This document shows positions 38,301-49,542 of a stretch of DNA of 64,000 nucleotides, piece by piece. The stretch comes from Nicotiana tabacum (lineage: Eukaryota > Streptophyta > Magnoliopsida > Solanales > Solanaceae): assembly GCF_000715075.1 (NCBI RefSeq), contig NC_134094.1:76738838-76802837 (forward strand), in the 5' to 3' direction. The notes under the pieces are model-generated. The model saw only the letters and a list, made by a program, of their open reading frames with translations. It was not told the origin of the DNA and did not search any database. Made by a program: the position numbers and the translations under genes. Positions within the stretch are counted from its first letter, which is position 1. Each line of letters starts with the position of its first letter.

Positions 38301-41170
38301 CACCACTTGAGATCAACCAGGAAAGGGGCATCTTTGAAACAGCTACCTTGCCTGCTCAGTCAGAGATATCTGAAGTTCAAGATGTGGTACGTTTGATTGC
38401 AATACATTGCATTCCTTTTTCAGTAGTCACACATTGCCTACTTTCAATATCTATCGTGCTTTTTTTGCGACCATTGCTGGTCATGTGTTTTTCCTTAGCA
38501 GTGTCATCTTTTAGTTGGCTTGCCTTCTTAATTTTTTCTCTAAGGATGTAGCTTATACATCCTGATCAAGTAAACCTAAAGAGGCCGAGAGTAAAGGTCT
38601 TTTGACAATTTGATTAGAAAATAATAGTTTGACAAATATGTAATAATTAAGTTGCGCTTTAGTTCCTTTGTTCTTTTAAGTTCTCGATAGAGACAAGATT
38701 TTCATGGAATCTGCAACTTGTACATTATTTTACTGCTTATTGATGCCTGTTGAAAAATTGTTCATGGAAGGATATAGTAAAATATTGCTGGTATATATAT
38801 TATAATGCAAGATAAATTAGAAAATGCATACAAAAGATAAATCACACTAAATAAGCAAACTATATGATTTACTTAGGTCGCCATGAAACGCCCAAGTGGC
38901 ATCCCTGAGACCAGGATAAACAGAACTGCAATCAATGCATTTGACCTTCTGACCATCAAGATATCTTGACGTACCATTTTCTTCTGACAAAAAATGCTCT
39001 TTAGCACGGTCATGGCCAAATTTTCTACATCTCGTATGTGTAAGATAGCGGGGGAAAATATGTGCCATCTGTTGTTGCTTCTGCATTCTGAATATTTTAG
39101 TCTTCCTGCCTTTGACACTGCCAGTGTTGAGTTGTACAAAATGATTTCTTCATCAGATCAGATACCTTCAATAACACCCCTTTCAACTTATTGTTGATTT
39201 GGATCTTGATCACGATTAAAAGCAGGAATACAAGAATGAAGACTTACATATGTGCAAGTTGTGGCTTGATTATGCGTATATTTCTAACCTACAGTTCCTT
39301 GATTTGCTAATCCCTGGCGATTCGTGAAGAGCATTCCGCTGTTCCGGAAATGATACTATATATATTTGGAGCCTTCTCTTTTGCAATTTAGAAGTGTTCA
39401 AGTGTCTAAACATCTCATCTAAAAGCTTAAGCTTAAGGTGTTAGATAGAGCACACTTTTATTTACTTATTTAGTCTTCAACATGCCTCCTCACGTGTAGG
39501 CTTGATTCTTTTTTATGGTCCAAGCACGTGGATATTCTTTCTGATAGTGGGTCGCGATGGGACTAGAAACCAAAACCTCTGCTTGTTCTCTGATACCGTG
39601 TTGAAGTGTGACAGCATCTCATCTAAAAGCTTAAGCTTATAGATAGAGCACACTTTTATTTACTTAATTAAGTCTCCAACAAGAATCATAAAAAATTACT
39701 ATTATGTAGGACTTCAAATTCTCTTAATTAAAAATTTAAAAATCTATTTCTTATTGTACATTGGCGTAATATGAGGAACCTTACATGAATTATATTTTAG
39801 GTTATATAGCCAACTTCAAACTTGTTTGCTTTCCACAAATCAAAGCAGACTACATGTTAGGTAAATTTGTGTATCCTTGCTGCCTAAATCACTTGCATTT
39901 GTTTTCCAGTGCAAACTTCTCTCGCATTGGTGTTTACTCAAGGAGCTCTCAAGCGTTTATTATTTGCTTTTCCTCTCAAAGTAGCTGTGGTGATGATAGG
40001 ATCTTATGTAAATTGTATTACCTCTCTGCATCGCTATGCTATTGCAAAAATGATATATGCTTGTTTCTTGCAAAGCAAATATAAAGTGGAGTGGTATGAC
40101 TTAACATTTCTTTTATAAACTGGGAAGAAAATGTGGGTGCACAAAGCAGTCTAACCTGCTGCATTCGTGTCGTTGCAGGTGCCAGTTAGTAAGAATTTAG
40201 CCTCTTCTTCAGTTACATCAGCTGCTCATGTCCGAACTTTGCGGAAGGGATCTACGGATCAACTTGCAATAAATATAGATACTGAATCTGAACGGTTAAT
40301 AAATGACGAGGAAGCTGACCAAGAAAAAGGTATAGTTATGGAACTTTGAAAATTTTGGAAGAAGAATTTTATGTGTAACAAACTTAAATTTCTCTCCTGT
40401 TGTGCAGGTCATGCATTCAAGTCTCTCAATACATCAGGTCTTATTCCAGGGCAAGGGAAGATGATTGCCGACCGAATTGACGGAATTTGGTAATATCTTA
40501 GAGCTACTCTTGCTAGCTTCTCATTGACTTTATGGATGAAATTTCAATTTTTTCCTGCATTTCTTAAAGTCTAGGAATAACATTTGCCAATCAAAATTCA
40601 GAGACATTAGATTCAGATCAAGCATTGCTTGTTGATTCTTGCGACAACAGATATGGTGATGTTATCTTGCTAGGTTCTCATGCCTCATACCATGATTTTC
40701 TAACATTCTCTACCATTTGTTACTCACAACCTTTTTTTGAGAGTGGTCTATGGGGGGGGGGGGGGGTTGTGTCAAAGATTTATATGCTAGTAGAAAATGT
40801 AGAGAACTTGTAGTACTTAATTTTGTGTTTTGTATACTATTTGTCTGAGATGAGCTTAAATGGAGACATAGTCAGTGAAGATTCATATTGCGGACCCAAA
40901 CTTGCTTGAGATTGAGGCGTAGTTGTTATTGGTGCAGGGAAGGAGTTGTGTCCAGTTCTTGTTTTTGATTGACGCCTACTAGAAGTTTTGAGTCCTTAAC
41001 TTTCTACCTCTCCAGGTGTGCTTGCTCGGTTTTGTCAATCTAACACTTGGTTTCCTATTATGTTCAGGGTATCTTCGAGTCGAGCTTTGATGAGTCATCC
41101 AAGGGGCAGGCTAGGTCTTATTGCCTATTGTTTGTTCCTGCATATTTGGTTGTTGGGCACCATTTTGTGA
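32331..41170 (+). CDS. TNO1: TNO1-like TGN-localised SYP41-interacting coiled-coil protein
   Basis: Coding exons: 32331-32468, 33068-33373, 33457-36621, 36764-37622, 37737-38386, 40179-40329, 40408-40489 and 41068-41170. All introns are GT-AG, phases are compatible, and the joined frame is 1817 residues, close to Arabidopsis TNO1 (about 1.8 thousand). The acidic N-terminus (EDMFVDCPD near residue 80) is followed by a long coiled coil, then a conserved tail (VRTLRKGSTDQLAINID, FKSLNTSGLIPGQGKMIADR) and a C-terminal membrane anchor of about 19 residues (LGLIAYCLFLHIWLLGTIL) with only the stop after it. TNO1 in Arabidopsis binds the syntaxin SYP41 at the trans-Golgi network and supports vacuolar trafficking and salt tolerance. 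The start ATG was chosen because it begins the frame just after the leader intron. Product identity comes from similarity I recall, not a search. Confidence 0.93.
38387..40178 (+). other. TNO1 intron 6 (1792 bp) with a repeated block
   Basis: This is the longest coding intron. It contains a direct repeat: ATCTCATCTAAAAGCTTAAG near 39413 and again near 39616, each followed by AGATAGAGCACACTTTTATT. Between them is a segment with CACGTG and CACGTGTAGG words. The pair looks like the ends of a small retroelement or a repeat duplication, but I could not define borders. ORFs at 38847-39139 on the minus strand have no recognised product. Confidence 0.55.
40752..40766 (+). repeat. G15 homopolymer in TNO1 intron 8
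   Basis: Fifteen consecutive G bases between CTAT and TTGTG, inside the intron 40490-41067. Runs of this length are prone to length error in sequencing. Confidence 0.9.
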
Positions 41171-41444
41171 TGATTGATCTACCAGAGTTCTCTTTAGAGA
41201 GATTGTTTTGCAGTTGTACATTACATATTATTGTCATTCTTTTTCTTTTTCTATTTTGCCTAAGATGTAAATGTTTTATAGGGTTACAGCAAGTTTGATT
41301 CTCTGCAATCACATTTTTAGGGATTCAGAGAATGCATTTGGGAGAATGTTGGATAGTTGTTACATTAGCCAATTGATTTACTAGAGTTTAATGCAAATAT
41401 CTGCTTAGGCTAGGCTTCACTCTCTTTTATTCACAGTACAGTAC

Positions 41445-41450
41445 AATAAA
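41445..41450 (+). terminator. Candidate polyadenylation signal of TNO1
   Basis: AATAAATAAATG lies about 275 bases after the stop codon and is followed by a T-rich stretch, a plausible plant near-upstream element. Other A-rich sites are possible. Confidence 0.4.
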
Positions 41451-42189
41451 TAAATGTTCTCTTTTTCTTTCTCTTTTTCTTTTCTTTCTGCTCCTGGCTT
41501 ATAGCTCTATCAATGTTTTCAGTATGCAACATTTAGGGGGGAAATGCGCATTGTGTCCAACTTTATCATTTTCAATTTATGTTATACTCTTTCTACTTAA
41601 TTTGTGACACAACGTTAAACGTTATTTCACAAATATTTAGTTTTATTTCAATTTTCACAACTTTTAGGATTTCAAATTCATTTAGCTATTCAAATTTTAA
41701 ATTATCAGTCAATTACCATCAATATTATATTAATGAAATGGATGAAGTCATACTTTCACGTTGAATTACTCTTTTTTTGTCTCATCAAAAGTCAAACGGA
41801 TTTTTTTTGGCCAGTTTCATCTTTTTTACAACTTAATTATCTGGGAAGTAGGAAAAGTGCCCGTTATTAAAAAAAACTGTACTAGGATCCGCTTTGATGG
41901 ACACAGTAAGAATTAAGATTATAATTCACTATGTTTTCAAGTGTCATTTGAAATTACTTCAATATAAGGCCTCAAAAATTACCAATTTCAGTTTATATTT
42001 CAAATCCAAATCTTTTAGATATATTTCAACAGGCATAAAGGATTTATGACTATAAGTTTGAAGTAAGGGCTAAATCCCTCTGTCTGAAAAGCCTAATGAA
42101 ATTCTGCTCAATTCTGTCAAAGCGTTCGCGGTATTGAACTATTGATATTAGATATGGAAAGAGTTGGTTTAGAAAAAGAATATAATTAG
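41451..42189. other. Intergenic sequence after TNO1
   Basis: AT-rich with no recognised gene. Around 41575-41810 there are fragments such as CTTAATTTGTGACACAACG and TTTGTCTCATCAAAAGTC that look like a much decayed Stowaway-type MITE, but the termini are not clear. Confidence 0.35.
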
Positions 42190-42451
42190 TACTCTATTTC
42201 AATTAATGTAATACACTTTTCTTAATAAAAAAGAATGACACATTTTTATATTAGGAAATGTTTTAACTTTAAACTTTTTATTTTACCCATTTATCCTTAA
42301 TAAGAAGCTTTTATAGCCGCATATATTATATAATCCCATAAAACCTTTGCCAATTAAGTTTTAAGACCATAAGTTTCAAAAGTTCTATTTTTTGTTAAAC
42401 CATTTCCAAAAGTTAAATTACGTCACATAAATTAAAATGGACGGAGCGGTA
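42190..42451. mobile_element. Stowaway-like MITE (262 bp including TA ends)
   Basis: The left end TACTCTATTTCAATTAATGT pairs imperfectly with the complement of ACATAAATTAAAATGG followed by ACGGAGCGGTA at the right. The TA at both ends would be the target duplication. The internal words (AATGACACATTTTTATATT) are typical of these elements in plants. Confidence 0.6.
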
Positions 42452-42756
42452 TTTATAGAATAGTCGAACAAAAAGGGTAGTATTATAGAACGGAATTTTT
42501 TTTCATATATATACTAAGTTAAAGAAGTTATTTACCGGCTTATCTTGGTTTTTAAGTTTTCAAAAAGTATCTTGATTTAAAAAAAAATGAATTTGTATAT
42601 AATCAGGGATTCATACTACTTTCAGGCAAATTCTATACAACTTGCATACAATTATATAATTGTATGTATTTTTTATGTTGTGTGTATGTCACTGTATGTC
42701 CAGTGATACATTGAACATACACCCGATATATAAAATATATACAACTTATTTGTACA
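42452..42756. other. Spacer before the Copia element
   Basis: AT-rich sequence with TATACAACTTGCATACAATT and ATTGTATGTATT forming a near-palindrome around 42635-42670, a type of repeat common in solanaceous DNA. The last five bases (GTACA) are the left target duplication of the Copia element. Confidence 0.4.
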
Positions 42757-43898
42757 TATTAGGGATTAAAATGTGTAGTGGAAGCATCCGAGAACAAATT
42801 CAATTGAGAACAAGAGAAGTAAAATATTAAAAAAGGGAATCTTACATAAATGTCTCAAATAAGTCCCAACTTACCAAACTTAAGCCATTAATTATAGACT
42901 TACCAAAACTAGCCAAGCACGTATAAAATTGAAAACCTAAATAAATAAGGTTCTTTCTCTCCAAGAATCACATGTAAAGATCTCCTTTCATATATTTAAG
43001 TGTGATCAACAACATTAGATGCAAGACGGAAAGAAAATTTCATGGATGAGGTAACAAACAAGTTGATGAAATACAAAAAAATATATATCAGGATTTCAAA
43101 AGTCTAAGAAAAAAAATGACTTTTTTCATAAGATTCCAAAAATCTAAGCAAAAAAGGACCTTTTCAATGGGTATGGTTGAAATTCATTGAAAAGATATAG
43201 ATGAGTCAATATACAAAATTTGAGGAAGATTAGAAGTGATTTGGACTCAAAATTCGTAGTTAAAATCGAATTCAAAAAATTCTTCAGCGACACATATATC
43301 AAACATGTATCGCGCATGTATCTCACACACATGTATCCATTGATATACATGTGATACATATTTGATACAAATATGATACATGTGTGATAACAAACGACAC
43401 ATAATGTGACACACATATCCTTTTTTATATTCATCTTCTACTTCGAATTTTCAATTCAAACTACCTCAAAACTCCACCAAATCATCCCAAAATTGAGATT
43501 CAAGCTCCTTGAGATGTACTCAATCTATTCTAATAACACCCACTCAAAAGAAAGCAAAAATTTAACTTTTTTTGGCTACAAATAGCTAATTGACTAATAT
43601 TGGTAATACTTGGATAATATTAGTAATATTTAATGAATTGGCCAATTTTTTAATAAGCTACTTATAAATAGACATAGCTGGTAGTTACCCTAAAAACAAT
43701 AAAAGATGGCCCACAGATTTAACGTGAAAATCCAAAACGGGAGAAAATCGCGAGTAGCGGCGAGCCAACGACTTCAATATATGAAAAGTATAAAAGAATC
43801 CCCAAGGGCCAACAACAGCACAACGAAGATGAAGAAAATTACAGGCTCTTAATAATCTCTCTCACTAAGTTATGAATCCTATAAAAATTAGGTTAAAG

Positions 43899-43952
<54 letters not shown>

Positions 43953-44007
43953 ATAAAATAAAACTCCCCAAAAATGCTTTTCGAGATTTTGGGACATAAG
44001 CCCAACA
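42757..44007 (-). repeat. 3' LTR of the Copia element, interrupted
   Basis: The pieces 42757-42833 and about 43695-44007 together match the 392-bp right LTR. Both copies contain GGCGAGCCAACG-type or near-identical leader words and a TA microsatellite (43907-43947 here). The outer TG is TA in this copy. Confidence 0.85.
42834..43694. mobile_element. Unidentified insertion (about 860 bp) in the Copia 3' LTR
   Basis: This segment is absent from the matching place in the 5' LTR (between GTAAAATAT and CAATAAAAGATGG), so it is a later insertion. Its ends, AGGGAATCTTAC and the complement of GGTAGTTACCCT, agree at 8 of 12 positions, which could be a degraded inverted repeat. It contains repeats of ATGTATCA/TGATACAT words near 43290-43385. 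No protein was recognised. Confidence 0.55.
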
Positions 44008-44062
44008 ATCTCCACCTTGGACCAAAATCCATCAAACATCTCCATAACGCCCCGGAGGGCAA

Positions 44063-45700
44063 TCAAGCACCAAGAATGCCAACAAAGTCCAAATAATATT
44101 GGAATTTGCTAGTAGGAAGAGGCTTAGTCAAAATATCCGTAGGATTCTTTGAAGTGTGAACTTTGTTCACCATAATATCTCCTGCAGCAATAGTATCTCT
44201 GATGAAGTGGTTCTTGACATCAATGGGCTTAGTCTTTGAATGATACACATTATTTTTGGTCAAGTGAATAGCACTTTGGCTATCACATAATACAATGGTA
44301 ACACCTTGTGCAACACCAAACCCAATAACAAGATCGCGCAACCAAGTAGCCTCCTTCATACACTTTGTAAAGGCAACATACTCTGCTTCAATCGTAATGT
44401 AACAATAGACTGAAGGACAACTCTCCATGAAATATAATCACCACAAAGAGTAAATATATAACCAAAAAGAGACCTATATTAAACCGATCAAGCACTTTCT
44501 TAATATATTTCTTTTGTGACAAGAATAGCTTGCGTGCCTTTCTGTCTCTCCGAATCTCCATGCCAAGAATCTTTTTCGCTGCGCCTAAATCTTTCATTTC
44601 AAACTCACTATCGAGTTTGCACCTTCAAGTTATTAATAATTGACTTGTCCTGGGAAGTAATCAACATATCATCAACATACACAAAAGACCCCGCTGAAAA
44701 TTATTTGAAATAAATATGATTATCACATTGACTCCTAGAGTAGCCTTGCCCAATCATAAAGGAGAAACTTTTTATACCACTATTTGGGACCTTGCTGGAG
44801 GCCATACAATAAATTCTTTAACCGACAAACAGAATGTTCCTTGCTAGGAACTACAAAACCCTTAGGTTGAGTCATATAGAGTTCTTCATCTAACTCTCCA
44901 TGCAGAAAAGCAGTCTTAACATCGAGCTTCTCCAACTCTAAATCAAACAAAGCAACCAAAGCAAACAAGATACAACTAGAGGTATGACGGACAACAGGAG
45001 AGAATACCTCACTGAAATCAATGCCTTTCTATGACCAACACGTCTAACAACCAACCACGCCTTCTATCTTGGATCTTCAACTATGGGGATGCTGCCTTTT
45101 TTCTTGTAGAGCCATTTGCAAGGTAAGGGTTTTTTTTACCTTAGGCAGCTCACAGAGATCCCCAACACCGTTTTTATGAAAAATTTTAATTTCTTCATTC
45201 ATCGGCACTAGCCACTTTCAGGAATCCTCACAAGAAATTGCTTCAGAATAACAAGAAAATTCCATACCTTCATCACTTCATGTGCAACAGAGAAAGCATA
45301 TGCAATCAATTCATCCTTATTAGTGTATTTAATATGCCCTTTCATTGTTCTTCTCAGATGATCTCGGACAATAGAATAATCCTCCTAGTGTGTCTAAACA
45401 AGAGTAGTTGTACTAGAATTATCAATAACAACATCAATACTGCTAGGCTCAATAGTGAAGGAAGTAAAGACATCCTCATCATTAATTGGAACCGTAGGTT
45501 TCATTAATATCTCTACCTTCTCATTATTTATCTTCTGATCACTTGTACCATTATAAGAAGAAGCAACCGAGTCTTTTTCAGAATATAATAAAGATTCTTC
45601 ATTAAAAGTCATGTCTCTACTAAGAATTAATTTTCGTGGCTTAGGAATAGGACACCACAAGCGATATCTTTTCACTCTGGACCCATAACCAATAAAATAT
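44063..45700 (-). pseudogene. Copia reverse transcriptase and RNase H remnants
   Basis: The minus strand shows LEKLDVKTAFLHGELDEELY and LKNLLYGLQQGPK (44968-44780), then YVDDML at 44680-44663, then MKDLGAAKKILGMEI and KYIKKVLDRF (44597-44460). RNase H is at 44428-44063 with EAEYVAFTKCMKEATWLRDL, CDSQSAIHLTKN and VHTSKNPTDILTKPL. These are diagnostic of the Tnt1/Retrofit branch of Copia. Upstream, 45675-45394 is the variable linker before RT. Frame changes and stops make it inactive. Confidence 0.9.
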
Positions 45701-46860
45701 ACTTTTTAGCTCTAGACTCTAATTTTCTCTCATTAACATGTGCATAAGCAGGACATTCAAAAACTCTTAACTTAGAGTAGTTAACAGGATTACTTGACCA
45801 TTCTTATTCTTAAATTTTAAAATCAAGTGAGGAATGTGGAGAATGATTTACGAAATAATAAGCTGTAGAAGCTGCCTCAGCCCAGAATTTACATCCCAAC
45901 CTAGCATTTGAGAGCATACTTTTGGCTCTCTCAAGAAGAGTTATGTTCATGCATTCTGCAACACCATTTTATTGAGGTTTCCCTCAAGGTTGTGATGTCT
46001 AAAAATTCTATAATTAGCGCAGAACTCATTAAAGTTACCTTCCGAAACTTCAAACCATTATCATTCCTGGACTTCTTATTTTTCTCCTATTTTGGTTCTC
46101 AACAAGTATCTTCCAATTCTTGAAATTGGAAAAAAACTTCATTCTTGTGTCTAAGAAAAAACACCCAAACTTTGCAAGAAAAATCATCAATAATTAGTAA
46201 GCACATAACGACGTCCTCCATGAGAAGGAACACGAGAAGGTCCCCAAAGGTTAGAATGTATATAATTCATATTATTTTAAAAAATACAATGTTCACAAAA
46301 CTCTAACTTATCAATGGCATACCCATAAAGAAGACCCCTCTTGCTCAGGATATGCATGCCTTCTCACTCATATGGCCTAGATGCATATGCCATATCATGG
46401 TGATATCAGAATCAGACATAAATGATAAAAATAACTAAAAATACCTTTCACAATTGTACTTAGCAAGACATATAGAGTACCACAACGGTTAGCTTTTAAC
46501 AAAATAAAGGCACCTTTAGATACCGTAAGAACTCCACCTTCAGCTGAGTATCTGCACCCTAGAGACTCTAGAGTGCCCCAAAAAATAAGATTCCTTTTCA
46601 AATTTAGAACATGATAGACATTTGATAAAATCCTGATAATATCATCATGAGTCTTAATCTGAACGGTACCTATGCCAACAACATCGCATTGGGTATCATT
46701 ACCCATCACAATAACACCACAATCAACAGATTCATATGTGGCAAATCAGTCCCTATAAGAACACATATGGTAGGTACAACCAGAATCAAGAATTCACTCG
46801 GTCTTACTCTTCTTCTCCGAGGTGGCCAAGAGCACATCACTGTCAGGATCATTCTCCACA
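45701..46860 (-). pseudogene. Copia protease and integrase remnants
   Basis: The protease box reads WILDSGCTYHMC around 46800-46760, keeping D-S-G. The next open part (46709-46395) has VVGIGTVQIKTHDD and ILSNVYHVLNLKRNLI, the link into the integrase. Degenerate integrase words follow (HSNLWGPSRVPSHGG, NGVAECMNITLLERA, KFWAEAASTAYYFVN) with many stops, between 46390 and 45700. The order protease, integrase, RT confirms Copia. Confidence 0.85.
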
Positions 46861-46869
46861 ATACTAGAT

Positions 46870-48681
46870 TCAGCTAATTTTTCAGGTTGTTTCTTGTTAT
46901 CCTCTTTATTCTTCACTTTATAATATTCAGAAATATCATTCCCAAATTTCTTGTAATTACGACAGGTCTTGTTGGAGTTATGTCCCCTAAACTTAGATCT
47001 GATTTTGTTTTTACTGGTACTCCCTCTATTATGACACCTCTTACAAATAAACCCTCAGCCTTGTCCTCAATGCGGATATCAAGGTCAAAATTTTCTTTTG
47101 ACAATAAATTGGATCTAACATCTTCATAAGTAAGGGTTTTATAATTTCTACATAACATGATTTCTTTAAAGTGTTTGTAAGAGGAGGATAATGAGACAAC
47201 CAACAAAATAGCTCTATCCTCATCATCAATTTTAACATCAAAATTTTTCAGATATATAATGTTGACCTGAGCGATTTTGATTTTGATGACTGACAAAGGA
47301 ACACATGCATGAACCAGGTCCATGGACATTGTACATAGGTGACAGGCAGAATCAAAAAAAAGGCATGCACATGAAAGGGATAAGTATAAGTGGTTATTTC
47401 TGATAATCCCTGAACGAAAAGGTTGCATATTTGATAAGGAGCAGGACTCCTTACTTGGAAAGAACTCTATCCAAGATAAGGAAAGAGTTAGAAGTTGAAG
47501 ATAACTAGAACTCTTCCACCAAGGAAGAGTAAAGCATTAGACTTATAGTTAATCTTTATTTGCTAACTCTATATATATCAGTTTTGTTCTCTTTTACAGG
47601 TGATGCACACATACTGAAGTTAAGCACGAATTGAGAGTAAAATAGCAAGGCATTTTGTGAGCAATTCTTGTGAGATTTAAGAGTGCGATCCTGAAGCTAC
47701 AACGAACTAGATTGAAGAATCAGCTCCATAAAGAGTTATGTGTCTTTCTTTATTTCTAGTTCAAAGTGTAGTAGGCGTTTTGAGTTGTACCTTTCAACTT
47801 TCTAAGAAGCAAATTGTACTAGGTACCTGAGTTGTATCTGTCAAGCAAGAGTTAACTTGAAGTAGTTACAACAGCCTGTGGCGTGTTACTATAAGGGTTA
47901 GAGTTAATCCTTAGGTTTGCAAGAGGTTGTAAACTCTAGTTGTATTGTTCAAGTTAGAGTTAACTTGAAGCAGTCGCAACAGCCTGTGGCTGGTTGTTAT
48001 AAGGGTTAGAGGTAATCTTTAGGTTTGCAAGAGTTTATAAACTTTGTTGTTGGTTCAGAGTTGTAGTGAAGTATTTGGAGAAAATCCTACTGGGTAGTAG
48101 GTCGTGGTTTTTTCACCTTTTGATCCGGATGTTTTCCACATAAAAATTCTTGTATTCTTTACGTTCTGCGTTATTTATTCCGCAACTGTAGTATAAGGAA
48201 CGCATAGAAGAACCAGGTCCTTCGATAATCCAGTGCACGCAAAAATCAGGCACCACACAAATCATCCTCTGTGTGGTATTGAAGTATAACACATCAAATA
48301 ATAATAGAGTTAAACTCATCAAGATGAGATGGAATAGGAGTACCCTTAGCTATACAAAGCGTGTATAACTGCTCTTTGATACGTATCTTGTTCGCGAGGC
48401 TTTTAGTCATGCATAACGATTGAAGCTTTAGCCACAATCCCGAAGCGGAAGTCCTCATGGACAACTTTACGAAGAACCTACTTGGACAAATATTGTTAGA
48501 TAACAGAAAGCACCTTTTCATCTAACTCACCTCATTGTTCTTCGGTCATATTGGCGAGCTTGTTTGATTTACCAAGCAACACCTTTTTCAATCCGTTCTG
48601 GGTGAGAATGACTTTCATCTAAACTTTCCAGATGTTGAAACTGATCTTGCCATCAAACTTCTCAATATCGAACTTGGTCAT
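46870..48681 (-). pseudogene. Copia gag remnant, split by an LTR insertion
   Basis: Starts MTKFDIEKFDGK at 48681, continues at 48521-48294 (TSASGLWLKLQSLCMTKSLA, then GTPIPSHLDEFNSIII) and resumes after the inserted LTR at 47250-46913 (NFDVKIDDEDRAILLVVSLS, then SYKHFKEIMLCRNYKTLTY). The two halves join naturally at FNSIII/FDVKIDDED. The zinc knuckle near 46950 is degenerate. Stops interrupt the first part. Confidence 0.85.
47260..48291 (+). mobile_element. Solo LTR (about 1.03 kb) in the Copia gag
   Basis: It interrupts gag between two halves that fit together. It begins TGTTGACCTGAGCG and ends GTATAACA. Inside are two copies of a block of about 110 bp, near 47848 and 47956, each with GAGTTAACTTGAAG and GCAACAGCCTGTGGC or close variants. 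The end contains AAGAACCAGGTCC, a word I associate with solanaceous Copia LTRs of the SIRE type. I could not find a target duplication, so the exact borders may shift by a few bases. Strand is written as TG to CA; the transcription direction is unknown. Confidence 0.6.
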
Positions 48682-48729
48682 ATTCAAATGGTAATAACCC
48701 CAATTGAATAACAATGCACTGGTACTACT

Positions 48730-49016
48730 TGTTAGGGATTAAAACGTGCATCGAAAGCACCCAAGAACAAATAAATTGAGAACAAGAAAAGTAAAATATA
48801 AAAGCAATAAAAGATGGCACACAGATTTTACGTGAAAAGTCAAAATGAGAGAAAACCATGGGCGACGACGAGCCAACGGATTTACTATATGAGGGGAAGT
48901 ACAAAAGAATCCTCAAGAGGCAGTAGAGGCACAATGAGGATGAAGAAAATTACAACCTCTTAATAATCTTTCTCTCACAAAGTTATGAATCCTATGAAAA
49001 TTAGGTTAAAGAAATA

Positions 49017-49056
<40 letters not shown>

Positions 49057-49121
49057 ACTCCCCAAAAAAACCAACTAATGTTGGTCAAGCCCACACGAGA
49101 TTTTGGGACATGAGCTCGACA
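48730..49121 (-). repeat. 5' LTR of the Copia element (392 bp)
   Basis: An intact TG to CA LTR with a (TA)n run at 49019-49051, flanked on the right by the GTACA duplication. On the minus strand it leads into gag, whose ATG is only about 50 bases past the LTR. Confidence 0.88.
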
Positions 49122-49126
49122 GTACA

Positions 49127-49537
49127 TTATTGTTCTTCTTCCTCTTCGACATTCAATATGAAAATTCAACCAAAACCAACTTAAATCTTTACCAAACCTC
49201 CTCAAAATTGTGATATAAACTTCAAAAGATATTCTTAATCATTTGTAACAACACCCAATTTAAACAAATAACAATTTTGCAAAATTTAATTTTCAAATTC
49301 AAAGTTTCAAAACTTTTTATCGGTTGTCAATAGAGCTTTTATGAGACTTTACAACTTTGTAATCATTTATTAATTGCAGTATTTTTTTAAAATGGGGGGA
49401 ATTGCCAAGTTCGTCATCGCAGGAAAAAATGATACAACTTTGATTCGTATAAAAGATCAACTGAAATAATTTTGAAAAGAACAAATTGTGGAAATTCAAA
49501 TTGATGCAGAGGGAGTAAAATCATTAATAAATATCAT
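49127..49537. other. Spacer between the Copia element and the next LTR element
   Basis: AT-rich sequence without a recognised gene. It ends with TTGATGCAGAGGGAGTA near 49501-49517, which resembles a Stowaway-type right end; a matching left end was not found. 49538-49542 (CTATT) is the target duplication of the next element. Confidence 0.4.
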
Positions 49538-49542
49538 CTATT

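Larger units (their letters stand above)
42757..49121 (-). mobile_element. Ty1/Copia element with TSD GTACA, carrying two insertions
   Basis: A perfect 5-bp duplication GTACA flanks it (42752-42756 and 49122-49126). The right LTR (48730-49121, 392 bp) is the 5' LTR and the left one (42757-44007, interrupted) the 3' LTR, because the coding parts read on the minus strand as gag, protease, integrase, RT, RNase H, the Copia order. The polypurine-like CCAAGGTGGAGAT (minus) lies next to 44007. All coding parts have stops. A foreign LTR (47260-48291) sits in gag and about 860 bp of unrelated DNA sits in the 3' LTR. Confidence 0.9.

Noticed and set aside
38847..39139. Minus-strand ORFs in TNO1 intron 6
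   Set aside because: No recognised protein; two overlapping frames of similar length suggest chance.
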